From Candidatus Sumerlaeota bacterium (lineage in GTDB: Bacteria > Sumerlaeota > Sumerlaeia > SLMS01), in the NCBI GenBank assembly GCA_020850785.1, contig JADZDZ010000012.1, positions 1 through 10,568 on the forward strand: a DNA stretch of 10,568 nt. Reading direction: 5' to 3'. The notes under the pieces were generated by a model. The model ran no database searches. It was not told the DNA's origin and was given only the letters and a program-made list of their open reading frames with translations. Made by a program: the position numbers and the translations under genes. Positions 1-6,152 of the stretch are shown here, in pieces. Within the stretch, counting starts at the first letter, position 1. Each line of letters opens with the position of its first letter.

Positions 1-99
1 ACACGGGAGGACTCCTGACGGGGAATAACCCCACTCTCAAAACCCCACCCCCAACAAAGGAAAGAACTTAATCGAAAATCATCTCACGAAATGCGGGGA

Positions 100-131
100 T
101 GCACCCGACCGCCAAGGCCATGCAGGGTGCA
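100..131. promoter_or_regulatory. Possible 7-bp stem-loop in leader
   Basis: TGCACCC at 100-106 is the exact reverse complement of GGGTGCA at 125-131, separated by 18 bases and followed by A-rich sequence. No T-run follows on either strand, so it is not an intrinsic terminator. An alternative helix, CGGG 94-97 with CCCG 104-107, would compete with it. Function is unknown and chance is possible. Confidence 0.3.
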
Positions 132-197
132 AAAATCAGGGGCATCGGCAGGCCGCTTTCTGCTTGCTAATTGTGGAGGCGAAAGGGTCCAACACTG

Positions 198-273
198 GTG
201 GATTTGAACCGGTCGTGCGAATGCCTCGCTTGTTTTTTTGAGCGGGATTTGTCGCACGTTGGTTCAACCCCAC
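198..273. promoter_or_regulatory. Long imperfect inverted repeat / leader hairpin of unknown function
   Basis: Four nested stems can be read directly. GTGG 198-201 pairs with CCAC 270-273. TTGAACC 204-210 pairs with GGTTCAA 261-267. CGTGCGA 214-220 pairs with TCGCACG 252-258. CTCGCT 225-230 pairs with AGCGGG 241-246, with one G-T wobble. Small internal loops (2/2, 3/2, 4/5) separate them, and the apical loop at 231-240 is T-rich. This gives 24 pairs in 76 bases. The structure ends 12 bases before the ribosome binding site of the gene at 299. The T-run sits in the loop, so it is not a terminator. It may be a leader RNA element, an operator, or a remnant of a palindromic repeat. No known riboswitch class was recognised. 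Confidence 0.65.
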
Positions 274-285
274 AATCCTTGCTGT

Positions 286-292
286 AAAGGAG
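286..292 (+). promoter_or_regulatory. Ribosome binding site for small exported protein gene
   Basis: AAAGGAG lies 6 bases before the ATG at 299, near-ideal Shine-Dalgarno sequence and spacing. It fixes the start of the first gene and implies efficient translation of the leader transcript. Confidence 0.75.
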
Positions 293-298
293 CGAGAG

Positions 299-781
299 AT
301 GAAGAAGAGAACAATTTTGGCCGCCGCAGGAATTGTCGCGGCCGGGGTTGCGGCGGTCGTCGCTGCAACTTCGATGACGAAGGAGTCCGCAAGCACGCAA
401 CAACCGAAGGCATCGCAAACGGTGGCGGCTGCGGAGCCCGCCGCGGACAAGGCGTCGATGCCGGTGGCTGGGTCCATCGTGTTCATCGACGGAAACGGAA
501 ACCGGGTTCAGCCGACGCAGAAGCAGTTGGAGGAGCTTCGCAAGAACACGAAGAAGGGTACGCGTTCCATGGGCGGCGATCCCACGGTGACCGCAGCCGA
601 CCCGAACGATCCCAGCAAGGGATTGAAGATGACGAACATTCCCCCGGCGGCGGCGGCGGCACGGATCAATGCCGATGGCAAGCTGGAAACGCAGTGCTTT
701 GACAATGCGGAGGAAGCGAAGAAGTTTGTCGAAGGCGCGGAAGCGACCGGCCATTCCCACGAGAACGAGGCAGCCAAATGA
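299..781 (+). CDS. Small exported protein, post-PEP-CTERM-1-like
   Basis: This 160-residue protein starts MKKR followed by a hydrophobic stretch (about residues 5-25), so it is an exported or membrane-anchored protein. A low-complexity Ala/Ser/Gln linker runs to about residue 55. Next comes a short module with an acidic DGNGN turn (64-68), a 'QPTQKQLEELRKN' helix (71-83) and a late 'DGKLETQC' segment (126-133) holding the only cysteine, C133. A short His/Glu tail (HSHENE) closes it. The order 'D-x-x-G-x-x-x-x-PT-x-x-x-L-x-x-L ... DGKL-x-x-x-C' resembles, from memory, the small secreted proteins called post-PEP-CTERM-1 domain proteins; no search was possible. Its stop overlaps the start of the metalloprotease gene (ATGA), so the two are translationally coupled and probably work together. 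Function is unknown. A separate inhibitor, chaperone or propeptide for the protease is inference only. Confidence 0.8.
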   Translation: MKKRTILAAAGIVAAGVAAVVAATSMTKESASTQQPKASQTVAAAEPAADKASMPVAGSIVFIDGNGNRVQPTQKQLEELRKNTKKGTRSMGGDPTVTAADPNDPSKGLKMTNIPPAAAAARINADGKLETQCFDNAEEAKKFVEGAEATGHSHENEAAK

Positions 782-2061
782 AACGCTCATTGATCGCTTC
801 ATCATTGCTCTGCCTTGGCCTGCTGGCACCGATCAGCAGCGACGCGGCCACCATCACCATCAACTACAATGACGGTGTGAATGAAGGATTCAACGATCCG
901 ACGCTCGGCGCCGCACGCAAGGCGGCCTTCGAATACGCCGCGGCCATCTGGGCAAACCGCCTTTCAGGATCGATCAACATCGTGATCGATGCGGAGATGA
1001 ATCCCCTGGGTGGCACGCCGAGCAGCGCGCTCCTTGGTTTCGCCGGTCCCGATAGCACCTTTGCGAACTTCTCCGGCGCGCCCGTGACCAACACGTGGTA
1101 TGTGGTGGCGTTGGCAAACCAGCTTGGCACCCCTGCCGACCGAAACGGTGCCAGCGCGGAAATTTCCGCGCAGTTCAACTCCGACGTCGATAACGGCGTC
1201 GTTCTTGGTGCCGTGGACTGGTACTACGGGCTTGATGAGAATGCCGGCACGGACGTCAGTTTTGTCCGCACCTGCCTTCATGAATTCGGCCACGGCCTCG
1301 GCTTCCTTGGCTTCGTTACCACCGACGTCAACGGCGACAATCCCGATGGCACCTACAGCACATTCCCCGGAGCCTATGATCGTTTCATCGAGCTCAATGA
1401 TGGCACGGACCTGACTTCGATGGCGACGGGAACGCGCTTGGCCGCCCTGACCGGCGATGACCTGTATTGGAACGGCACGAATGTGACCACCAGCGTCGGC
1501 TCCCGGCCGCGCATGTACGCCCCCGGAACGTGGGAGCCGGGTTCAAGCTATTCGCACTTCCGCGAAGCCACACCCGTGCTCGGCGTGGAAGAGCTGATGG
1601 AACCAGTCCTGAACGGCGACTCGATTGTGCTGACGCACACGGACAATGCCTTCGCGGACATGGGCTGGACGATTCTGGGGCCAACAGCGCTTCCGACCAT
1701 GACGTTTGACGCGGGCAATCCTTCGACGATCAACGAAGGAAGCGGTGCACAAACATTCACCGTAACCACATCGGCAAGCAACAGCCAGCCGATGTCTGCG
1801 GTCATTCAGGTGAATCCCGATGGAACCGACACGGCAGTGCAGGGCGTGGACTACACCATCTCCTCCACCACCGTCAGCATTCCCAGCGGCACTTCAACGA
1901 CCTTTACGATCACGGCACCTATTGATGCGGACCCCGCCGGCGAAACGCTCACGATTCGCCTGACGCGCATCGTGGGCGCCGAGTTCGCCACCTCCCCCAC
2001 CATCCAGCGCACGATCACCATCGGCTCTGCATCGGTGGCTGATTGGCAGATGCTGCAGTAA
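778..2061 (+). CDS. Secreted HEFGH zinc metalloprotease with Calx-beta domain
   Basis: The 427-residue product has a clear signal peptide (MKRS, hydrophobic core, cleavage near SDAA, residues 20-24). The peptidase-like part runs to about residue 300, with the zinc motif H168-E-F-G-H172 followed by GLGF. The usual metzincin third ligand, 11 residues from the first His, is absent: that place is G178. A later SSYSHF motif (H260) followed by a Met-turn-like LMEP (M274) and 'FADMGW' looks like the rest of the active site, as in other bacterial HELGHGLGF proteins. Residues 307-417 form a Calx-beta-type beta-sandwich with INEGSG, GVDYT and DADPAGE turns, likely calcium binding. The protein ends just after this domain, with no visible PEP-CTERM, T9SS or other sorting tail. 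No long propeptide lies between signal peptide and catalytic part. The start ATG overlaps the stop of the preceding gene. Substrate unknown. Confidence 0.85.
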   Translation: MKRSLIASSLLCLGLLAPISSDAATITINYNDGVNEGFNDPTLGAARKAAFEYAAAIWANRLSGSINIVIDAEMNPLGGTPSSALLGFAGPDSTFANFSGAPVTNTWYVVALANQLGTPADRNGASAEISAQFNSDVDNGVVLGAVDWYYGLDENAGTDVSFVRTCLHEFGHGLGFLGFVTTDVNGDNPDGTYSTFPGAYDRFIELNDGTDLTSMATGTRLAALTGDDLYWNGTNVTTSVGSRPRMYAPGTWEPGSSYSHFREATPVLGVEELMEPVLNGDSIVLTHTDNAFADMGWTILGPTALPTMTFDAGNPSTINEGSGAQTFTVTTSASNSQPMSAVIQVNPDGTDTAVQGVDYTISSTTVSIPSGTSTTFTITAPIDADPAGETLTIRLTRIVGAEFATSPTIQRTITIGSASVADWQMLQ

Positions 2062-2082
2062 GCTGGCTGAATCAGAAAAAAT

Positions 2083-2112
2083 AAAACCGGGCGGAGAGAT
2101 TCGCCCGGTTTT
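2083..2112. terminator. Bidirectional intrinsic terminator
   Basis: AAAACCGGGCG (2083-2093) and CGCCCGGTTTT (2102-2112) form a perfect 11-bp stem. One G-T and one A-T pair can extend it, leaving a GAGA tetraloop at 2096-2099 (GNRA type). On the plus strand it runs into TTTTTTCTTTT. On the minus strand the T-rich tract is the complement of 2076-2086. It sits between the convergent protease and M16 peptidase genes and should stop transcription from both sides. Confidence 0.93.
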
Positions 2113-2132
2113 TTCTTTTGTTGGCAATTTGC

Positions 2133-3410
2133 TCAGGCGATTTCGAGGCCCTGAAGCACCGCGCCCAGTCCCGGTGACTGTTCCAGCGGACCGACAAGGC
2201 AGGCGGCAGGCTGGCCAAAGCTGGTGACTTGTCGCGCAACCTCCTGCACCTCGCCCAAGGTCACGGCCTGTAGCAGGGCGATGACCTGCTCCGGCGACTG
2301 ATGCGGCAGCCCGTAAAGCTCGCGGTCGCCGTTGATGCCTGCGCGAACGCCGTTTGCTTCGACGGAAAGCAGGATGCTGCGTTCCAGTTGGCGCTTCGCG
2401 ATGCTGAGTTCGGATTCCGTGGGGCCGCTCGCGGCAAGCTTCCGGATTTCCTCCATCGCGATTTCAATCGCTTCCGCAGCGGTTTCGGGGCGCGTGCTTC
2501 CGCTGACCATCAGGTAGCCGCAGCGATGGAGGGAGTTGATGGAACTTCCGATGGAGTAAGCCAGACCGCGCTTCTCGCGAATCTCATCAAAGAGCCGCGA
2601 TCCCATGCCCCCGCCGAGAATTGTGTCGTACAGCGACCAGGCATAGCGCTGCGCGTTGTGCCGGTCGGGGCCGGTGACGCCAAAGGCAAAATTCACCTGT
2701 TCGATGTCGCGATCAATGGCGACGGCGCCATGCTGCCCTTCGACGGACTCCATTCCTTCCTGCTGTGCGCCGGTGTCGCGCAGGTGGCCGAAGGATTTTT
2801 CACACTCCGCAATCAGCGCAGCTTCGTCGAAGCCACCAGCGACGCTGATGATGATGCGCGAAGGAACAAGAACGCTGTTCCAGTAATCAATCAGCGCATT
2901 GCGGGAAAATCCCCCGACAAGTTCGGCGGTGCCGATGACGGGACGGCCAACGGGATGCGGAAGGAGCAACGCCTGCGTGAAGCGTTCGAAGCAAAGGTCA
3001 TCGGGAATGTCGTCATACTGCGCGATCTCCTCGATGATCACGGATCGTTCGCGCTCCACTTCCTCCGCAGGGAATGTGGAATGGACAACCATTTCGGAAA
3101 GCAGGCCGAACGCCGCACCAAGGTCGCGGGAAATCACGCTGCCATAAAGCTTCACCGAATCGGCGCCGGTGCTGGCGTTGAAATGGCCGCCAAGGATGTT
3201 CGTTTCGGAGGCGATCTCCTTCCAATGGCGCGTGGGCGTCCCCTTGAAAAGAAGGTGCTCGGAAAAGTGCGTCATGCCGTTTTGGAGCGCAGCTTCGTGG
3301 CGGCTCCCCTGTGCGAGGGTGATACCAAGCGAAACGGACTGGGTGTGGGGACGCGCTTCGCTGACGATGCGAAGCCCGTTGGGAAGTGTGTGAACTTTGG
3401 GGCCGGGCAT
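2133..3410 (-). CDS. M16 family zinc peptidase (processing-peptidase-like)
   Basis: With the ATG at 3410 the product is 425 residues, the usual size of single-chain bacterial M16 peptidases. It opens with the family's 'LPNGLRIVSE' strand (9-18). It has the inverted zinc motif H48-F-S-E51-H52 and the distal ligand E128 in 'VIIEEIAQYDD', 76 residues on, so the active half is intact. The second M16 half contains 'REKRGLAYSIGSS', the R/Y signature near the substrate site. No signal peptide is visible, so a cytoplasmic role is expected. In-frame upstream GTG (3440) and TTG (3539) starts would add 10 or 43 residues of unconserved sequence; I chose the ATG because it lies close to the domain start. 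No good Shine-Dalgarno precedes it, and a hairpin occupies that spot. No second inactive M16 partner gene is present in the window. Such enzymes degrade or process peptides; the substrate cannot be told. Confidence 0.92.
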   Translation of the reverse strand: MPGPKVHTLPNGLRIVSEARPHTQSVSLGITLAQGSRHEAALQNGMTHFSEHLLFKGTPTRHWKEIASETNILGGHFNASTGADSVKLYGSVISRDLGAAFGLLSEMVVHSTFPAEEVERERSVIIEEIAQYDDIPDDLCFERFTQALLLPHPVGRPVIGTAELVGGFSRNALIDYWNSVLVPSRIIISVAGGFDEAALIAECEKSFGHLRDTGAQQEGMESVEGQHGAVAIDRDIEQVNFAFGVTGPDRHNAQRYAWSLYDTILGGGMGSRLFDEIREKRGLAYSIGSSINSLHRCGYLMVSGSTRPETAAEAIEIAMEEIRKLAASGPTESELSIAKRQLERSILLSVEANGVRAGINGDRELYGLPHQSPEQVIALLQAVTLGEVQEVARQVTSFGQPAACLVGPLEQSPGLGAVLQGLEIA

Positions 3411-3432
3411 GGGCGAAAGAGTGCCATCGCCC
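3411..3432. promoter_or_regulatory. Stem-loop abutting the M16 peptidase start codon
   Basis: GGGCGA 3411-3416 and TCGCCC 3427-3432 form a 6-bp stem with a 10-base loop immediately 5' of the minus-strand ATG at 3410, exactly where a ribosome binding site should be. It may limit initiation at this ATG, or indicate that the true start is the GTG at 3440 or further upstream. Confidence 0.35.
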
Positions 3433-3597
3433 CGCCGCACGTCAAGGACGCTCCCGCCGGAAATGCACCCGCCGCGCCGGGCAGGTGAAGATTTCACGAT
3501 CCTGCAACGGACGGAGGCAAAATCCCTCTCGCGCTCCAAGGGGCTTCAGGCAAAGGATTCGCATCTGGTGGTGCATTTGCCAGGATTGTGACCTTTT

Positions 3598-4455
3598 GTG
3601 ACGCCTCATTCCCCCGCAACGAATCCCAAAGTTCCTCCCGCGCCCCCCGGCGTGACCAAAAAGGTGCGCGTGTCTCACCTTCAGCAAATGAAGGAGGCGA
3701 AACGCCCCATCGTGGTGCTCACGGCCTACGACGCGCCCATGGGGCAGTTGGCGGATGCGGGAAGCGCCGACGTGGTGCTGGTGGGCGACAGCTTGGGGCA
3801 GGTGGTCCATGGCTTTGACACGACGCTGCCGGTGACGATGGAAATGATGATCCTGCACACGCAGGCGGTGGTGCGGGGCGCAAAGCGGGCGCTGGTCGTC
3901 GCGGACATGCCCTTCATGAGCTATCAGGTTTCGCCGGAACAGACGCTCGTGAATGCGGGGCGGTTGATGAAGGAAGGCGGCGCGGAGGCAGTGAAGCTGG
4001 AAACAAACAACGACCGCATCATGGACATCATGCGCTCCATCACGGAGGCGGGCATTCCCGTCATGGCGCACATCGGCCTTACGCCGCAGTCGATCCATTC
4101 GATGGGTGGCTACAAGGTGCAGGGACGCAATTCAGAGGATGCGACGAAGTTGAAGGCGCTGGCGCTGAAGGCGCAGGAGGCGGGCGCGTTCGCCCTGGTG
4201 CTGGAACTGATGCCGCGCGACCTGGCAAAGGAAATCACCGCCAGCCTTCACATTCCGACCATCGGCATCGGCGCGGGCAGCGATTGCGACGGGCAGGTGC
4301 TGGTGCTGACGGACCTGCTGGGAATCACGGAACATCCGCCACGCTTCGCAAAGAAATACGTGGACATGCGCAACGGAACGCTTCGCGCCGTGAGAAAATA
4401 TTCGCGCGCCGTGCGCGAACGACTGTTCCCCTCGAAGATCCATGAATTCGAATGA
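3598..4455 (+). CDS. panB: 3-methyl-2-oxobutanoate hydroxymethyltransferase
   Basis: PanB transfers a hydroxymethyl group from 5,10-methylene-tetrahydrofolate to alpha-ketoisovalerate to give ketopantoate, the first committed step to pantothenate and CoA, in the cytoplasm. The TIM-barrel signatures are all present: 'LTAYDAPMG' (41-49), 'LVGDSLGQV' with metal ligand D64, 'VADMPFMSYQ' with D103, 'AVKLE' with metal ligand E135, 'AHIGLTPQS', and 'LVLELMP' with catalytic E203. The ending near 'HPPRFAKKY' is normal. The GTG start at 3598 gives 285 residues with an 18-residue Pro-rich lead before the usual N-terminus. A second GTG at 3652 would give 267 residues, nearer the family norm, but has no Shine-Dalgarno. 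An AGGA at 3582-3585 weakly supports 3598. Its end overlaps nadC by 14 bases. No panC or panD is in the window. Confidence 0.95.
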   Translation: MTPHSPATNPKVPPAPPGVTKKVRVSHLQQMKEAKRPIVVLTAYDAPMGQLADAGSADVVLVGDSLGQVVHGFDTTLPVTMEMMILHTQAVVRGAKRALVVADMPFMSYQVSPEQTLVNAGRLMKEGGAEAVKLETNNDRIMDIMRSITEAGIPVMAHIGLTPQSIHSMGGYKVQGRNSEDATKLKALALKAQEAGAFALVLELMPRDLAKEITASLHIPTIGIGAGSDCDGQVLVLTDLLGITEHPPRFAKKYVDMRNGTLRAVRKYSRAVRERLFPSKIHEFE

Positions 4456-5332
4456 AGCCCCGCAAGCCGCGCGGGCCGGTGCTGCGGCGCCCGCACTTTC
4501 CGATTCGCTGATCACGCGCATTCGTGGTGCGCTGATTGAGGACTTGGGCGAAGCGGGCGACGTCACAACAAACGCGATCTTTGACGAGCACGCAACGGCG
4601 AGCGCCCACGTGGTCGCGAAGGAGCCGGGGGTGCTGTGCGGCGCGCGGGTTTTTGCCGCAGTTTTCGAGCAGCTTCCAAACGTGACCGTCAACTTCAGGC
4701 GCGAGGATGGCGAACGTGTCGGCAACGGCGACGTCGTCATTGAACTGGAGGGAAGCATCCGTTCGCTGCTGGCGGGCGAGCGGACCGCGCTGAATTTTCT
4801 GCAACGGATGTCGGGAATCGCGACGCAAACAGCGCGCTTCGTGGAGGCGGCGCAGGGGCGGTTGCAGGTCTGCGACACGCGCAAGACGACGCCGCTTTGG
4901 CGCGATCTGGAAAAATACGCGGTGGCGTGCGGCGGCGGCACGAATCACCGCATGGGCCTTTATGACATGATCATGTTGAAGGATACCCATGCCGACGGCG
5001 CGGGCGGCATCGCAAATGCGCTGAGGCTGGTGAACGAGCGGAAAGGATCGCTGGCGGTGGCGGCGGAAGCGCGCACACTCGACGAGGTTCGCGCAGTGCT
5101 GGAGGCGGGCGCGGACCTGATCATGCTCGACAACATGGACGACGCGACAATGCGGGAGGCGGTTCGCCTGATCGACAAGCGCATCCCCACGGAAGTCACC
5201 GGTGGCGTCACTGTGGAGCGCATCGCGCTGCTTGCCGACATCGGCATTGATCGCGTTTCCGTTGGCGCGCTGACGCATTCGGTGCGCGCGCTCGATTTCA
5301 GCATGAGGCTGCGAGTCAGTGGGACGAAGTGA
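4442..5332 (+). CDS. nadC: Nicotinate-nucleotide pyrophosphorylase (quinolinate phosphoribosyltransferase)
   Basis: NadC converts quinolinate and PRPP to nicotinate mononucleotide, CO2 and pyrophosphate, closing the de novo NAD branch. The 296-residue length is typical. Seen in order: 'EDLGEAGDVTTNAIF' (33-47), 'LLAGERTALNFLQRMSGIAT' (109-128), 'CDTRKTTP' (144-151, substrate-phosphate Arg/Lys), 'GGGTNHRMGLYD' (164-175, H169/R170), 'LKDTH' with K180, catalytic-site E209 and D230 (spaced 21 as in characterised enzymes), and the C-terminal phosphate loop 'GGVTVERI ... SVGALTHS'. The first Glu of the usual E-x-E pair before the active Glu is Ala207 here, which should be tolerated. The first 18 residues are Ala-rich and not conserved. 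The start overlaps panB, pointing to translational coupling. nadA and nadB are not nearby. Confidence 0.96.
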   Translation: MNSNEAPQAARAGAAAPALSDSLITRIRGALIEDLGEAGDVTTNAIFDEHATASAHVVAKEPGVLCGARVFAAVFEQLPNVTVNFRREDGERVGNGDVVIELEGSIRSLLAGERTALNFLQRMSGIATQTARFVEAAQGRLQVCDTRKTTPLWRDLEKYAVACGGGTNHRMGLYDMIMLKDTHADGAGGIANALRLVNERKGSLAVAAEARTLDEVRAVLEAGADLIMLDNMDDATMREAVRLIDKRIPTEVTGGVTVERIALLADIGIDRVSVGALTHSVRALDFSMRLRVSGTK

Positions 5333-5342
5333 TGCGGACGCG

Positions 5343-5684
5343 ATGGCAAAGGAGCTGGGCATCGCAAATGCCCGGCGCCACATCATCCTTTGCGCGGATG
5401 AGAACAAGGCAACGTGCTGCAACAGCAGGGACGCGGAAGAAGCCTGGCAGTACCTGAAGAAGCGCCTGAAACAGTTGGGCCTGAGCGAGGACGGCACGGT
5501 GCAGCGCACGAAGGCGTGCTGTCTGCGGATTTGCTGCGACGGTCCCATCGCGGTCGTCTATCCCGAAGGGACATGGTATCATCACTGCTCGCCGAAGGTG
5601 CTGGAGCGGATCATCCAGGAGCACCTGATCGGCGGAAAAGTGGTGGAGGACTATCTGTTCGTGGAGAACAAGTTGAAGGGTTAG
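5343..5684 (+). CDS. Thioredoxin-like [2Fe-2S] ferredoxin domain protein
   Basis: A 113-residue protein (ATG at 5343) of the small thioredoxin-fold [2Fe-2S] ferredoxin group, related to the NuoE-type domain. It shows 'HIILCADENKATCCN' (C17, C25/C26) near the N-terminus and 'KACCLRICCDGPIAVVYPEG' (C59/C60 and C64/C65), matching the C-x(n)-C ... C-x3-C-x-x-GP-x-x-VYP-G signature; the cluster is probably held by C17, C25 or C26, C60 and C64. The 'GTWYHHC' strand and 'VLERIIQEHLIGGKVVEDYLF' helix/tail are also characteristic. Such proteins carry single electrons; the partner is unknown. It follows nadC by 10 bases. A GTG start at 5319, overlapping the nadC end and preceded by GAGG, would add 8 residues and cannot be excluded. 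The three Cys-Cys pairs plus C82 exceed the four needed for one cluster. Confidence 0.88.
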   Translation: MAKELGIANARRHIILCADENKATCCNSRDAEEAWQYLKKRLKQLGLSEDGTVQRTKACCLRICCDGPIAVVYPEGTWYHHCSPKVLERIIQEHLIGGKVVEDYLFVENKLKG

Positions 5685-5713
5685 TGCCTTCCCGCGAATG
5701 CGGTGGCCGCTCC

Positions 5714-6046
5714 CTAATCGCGCCCGCGGCTTTTTGAATAGTTCGCAATCTCGTTCACGAGCATCCAAAACACACCGGCAATGAGGGCGGTGTCGTCCGC
5801 GAAGCCGATCATGGGAAGAAAATCGGGCACGAAGTCGATGGGGGAAAACACATAGAGCGCAAGGACGGCGCTCGCGACCTTCAAGGCGGTGGGAAAGTGA
5901 TAGTTCCGATCGCGCAACATCGCGCGGAAGGTGTGATAGCCTTCGCTGAGGCGCTGCAAGAACGAGCGGCGCACGACGGTCCTCGCCCGATAACTGCCGG
6001 AGTGCGTTCGTTCGGCCGTGTATTCGATGGTTCCTGTTTTCGGCAT
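5714..6046 (-). CDS. YkvA/DUF1232 family small membrane protein
   Basis: This 110-residue protein contains the DUF1232 hallmark 'LYVFSPIDFVPDFLPMIGF' followed by 'ADDTALIAG' (residues 64-92), within a hydrophobic region likely to form one or two membrane segments (about 53-70 and 77-101). The N-terminal half is basic and soluble, with several Arg clusters. The family is widespread and its biochemical role is unknown; some members are proposed to act in envelope stress or acid resistance. The ATG at 6046 is chosen because AAAGGTG (minus strand, 6056-6062) lies 9 bases upstream. A TTG at 6067 would add 7 residues. The gene is convergent with the ferredoxin gene (29-base gap) and divergent from the GT39-like gene, so it is probably its own transcription unit. 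Confidence 0.9.
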   Translation of the reverse strand: MPKTGTIEYTAERTHSGSYRARTVVRRSFLQRLSEGYHTFRAMLRDRNYHFPTALKVASAVLALYVFSPIDFVPDFLPMIGFADDTALIAGVFWMLVNEIANYSKSRGRD

Positions 6047-6055
6047 GGGCGGCTT

Positions 6056-6062
6056 CACCTTT
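6056..6062 (-). promoter_or_regulatory. Ribosome binding site for the YkvA-family gene
   Basis: Read on the minus strand, AAAGGTG sits 9 bases before the ATG at 6046 and supports that start over the TTG at 6067. Confidence 0.55.
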
Positions 6063-6152
6063 CGCAAGACCCTACAAACGACTGCCGCGATTATTCAAGC
6101 AAGATTGAAACCGGTGGCGTGAAGTAAGGCTCAAGGGTTGACGCCGTAGGGA

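Larger units (their letters stand above)
1..298. other. Non-coding leader region upstream of the small exported protein gene
   Basis: No reading frame with a credible start, ribosome site and protein-like composition is visible on either strand. The stretch is structured rather than empty. It holds a weak G4/C4 hairpin at 20-32, a 7-bp stem at 100-106/125-131, and the long imperfect inverted repeat at 198-273. I found no convincing sigma-70 type promoter pair, so the transcription start is unknown. The left part may be the tail of an upstream intergenic region. Confidence 0.6.

Noticed and set aside
196..270. tRNA T-loop-like strings (GGTTCAA and its complement near 201-213 and 261-270)
   Set aside because: The flanking bases do not form a 5-bp T-stem, and no acceptor stem, D-arm or anticodon arm can be assembled on either strand. 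The two strings are the complementary arms of the leader inverted repeat.
238..702. Alternative 154-codon plus-strand frame overlapping the small exported protein
   Set aside because: It has a Gly/Arg-rich composition, no signal peptide and no ribosome site. The frame starting at 299 has a strong Shine-Dalgarno, an export signal and an ATGA junction with the protease.
2301..3488. 395-codon plus-strand open frame opposite the M16 peptidase
   Set aside because: The minus-strand protein has all M16 motifs in place. The plus-strand translation has no recognisable family and biased composition.
4325..5548. 407-codon minus-strand open frame opposite nadC
   Set aside because: Antisense to a complete NadC with all active-site motifs. 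The translation is Arg/His-rich, with no domain.
6090..6095. AATAAT (minus strand) as a -10 box for the YkvA-family gene
   Set aside because: It matches five of six consensus bases at a sensible distance, but no -35 element lies 16-18 bases upstream, so a promoter call is not supported.
6138..6143. TTGACG as a -35 box for the GT39-like gene
   Set aside because: No -10-like hexamer follows at 16-18 bases, and the region there is already within the coding sequence.
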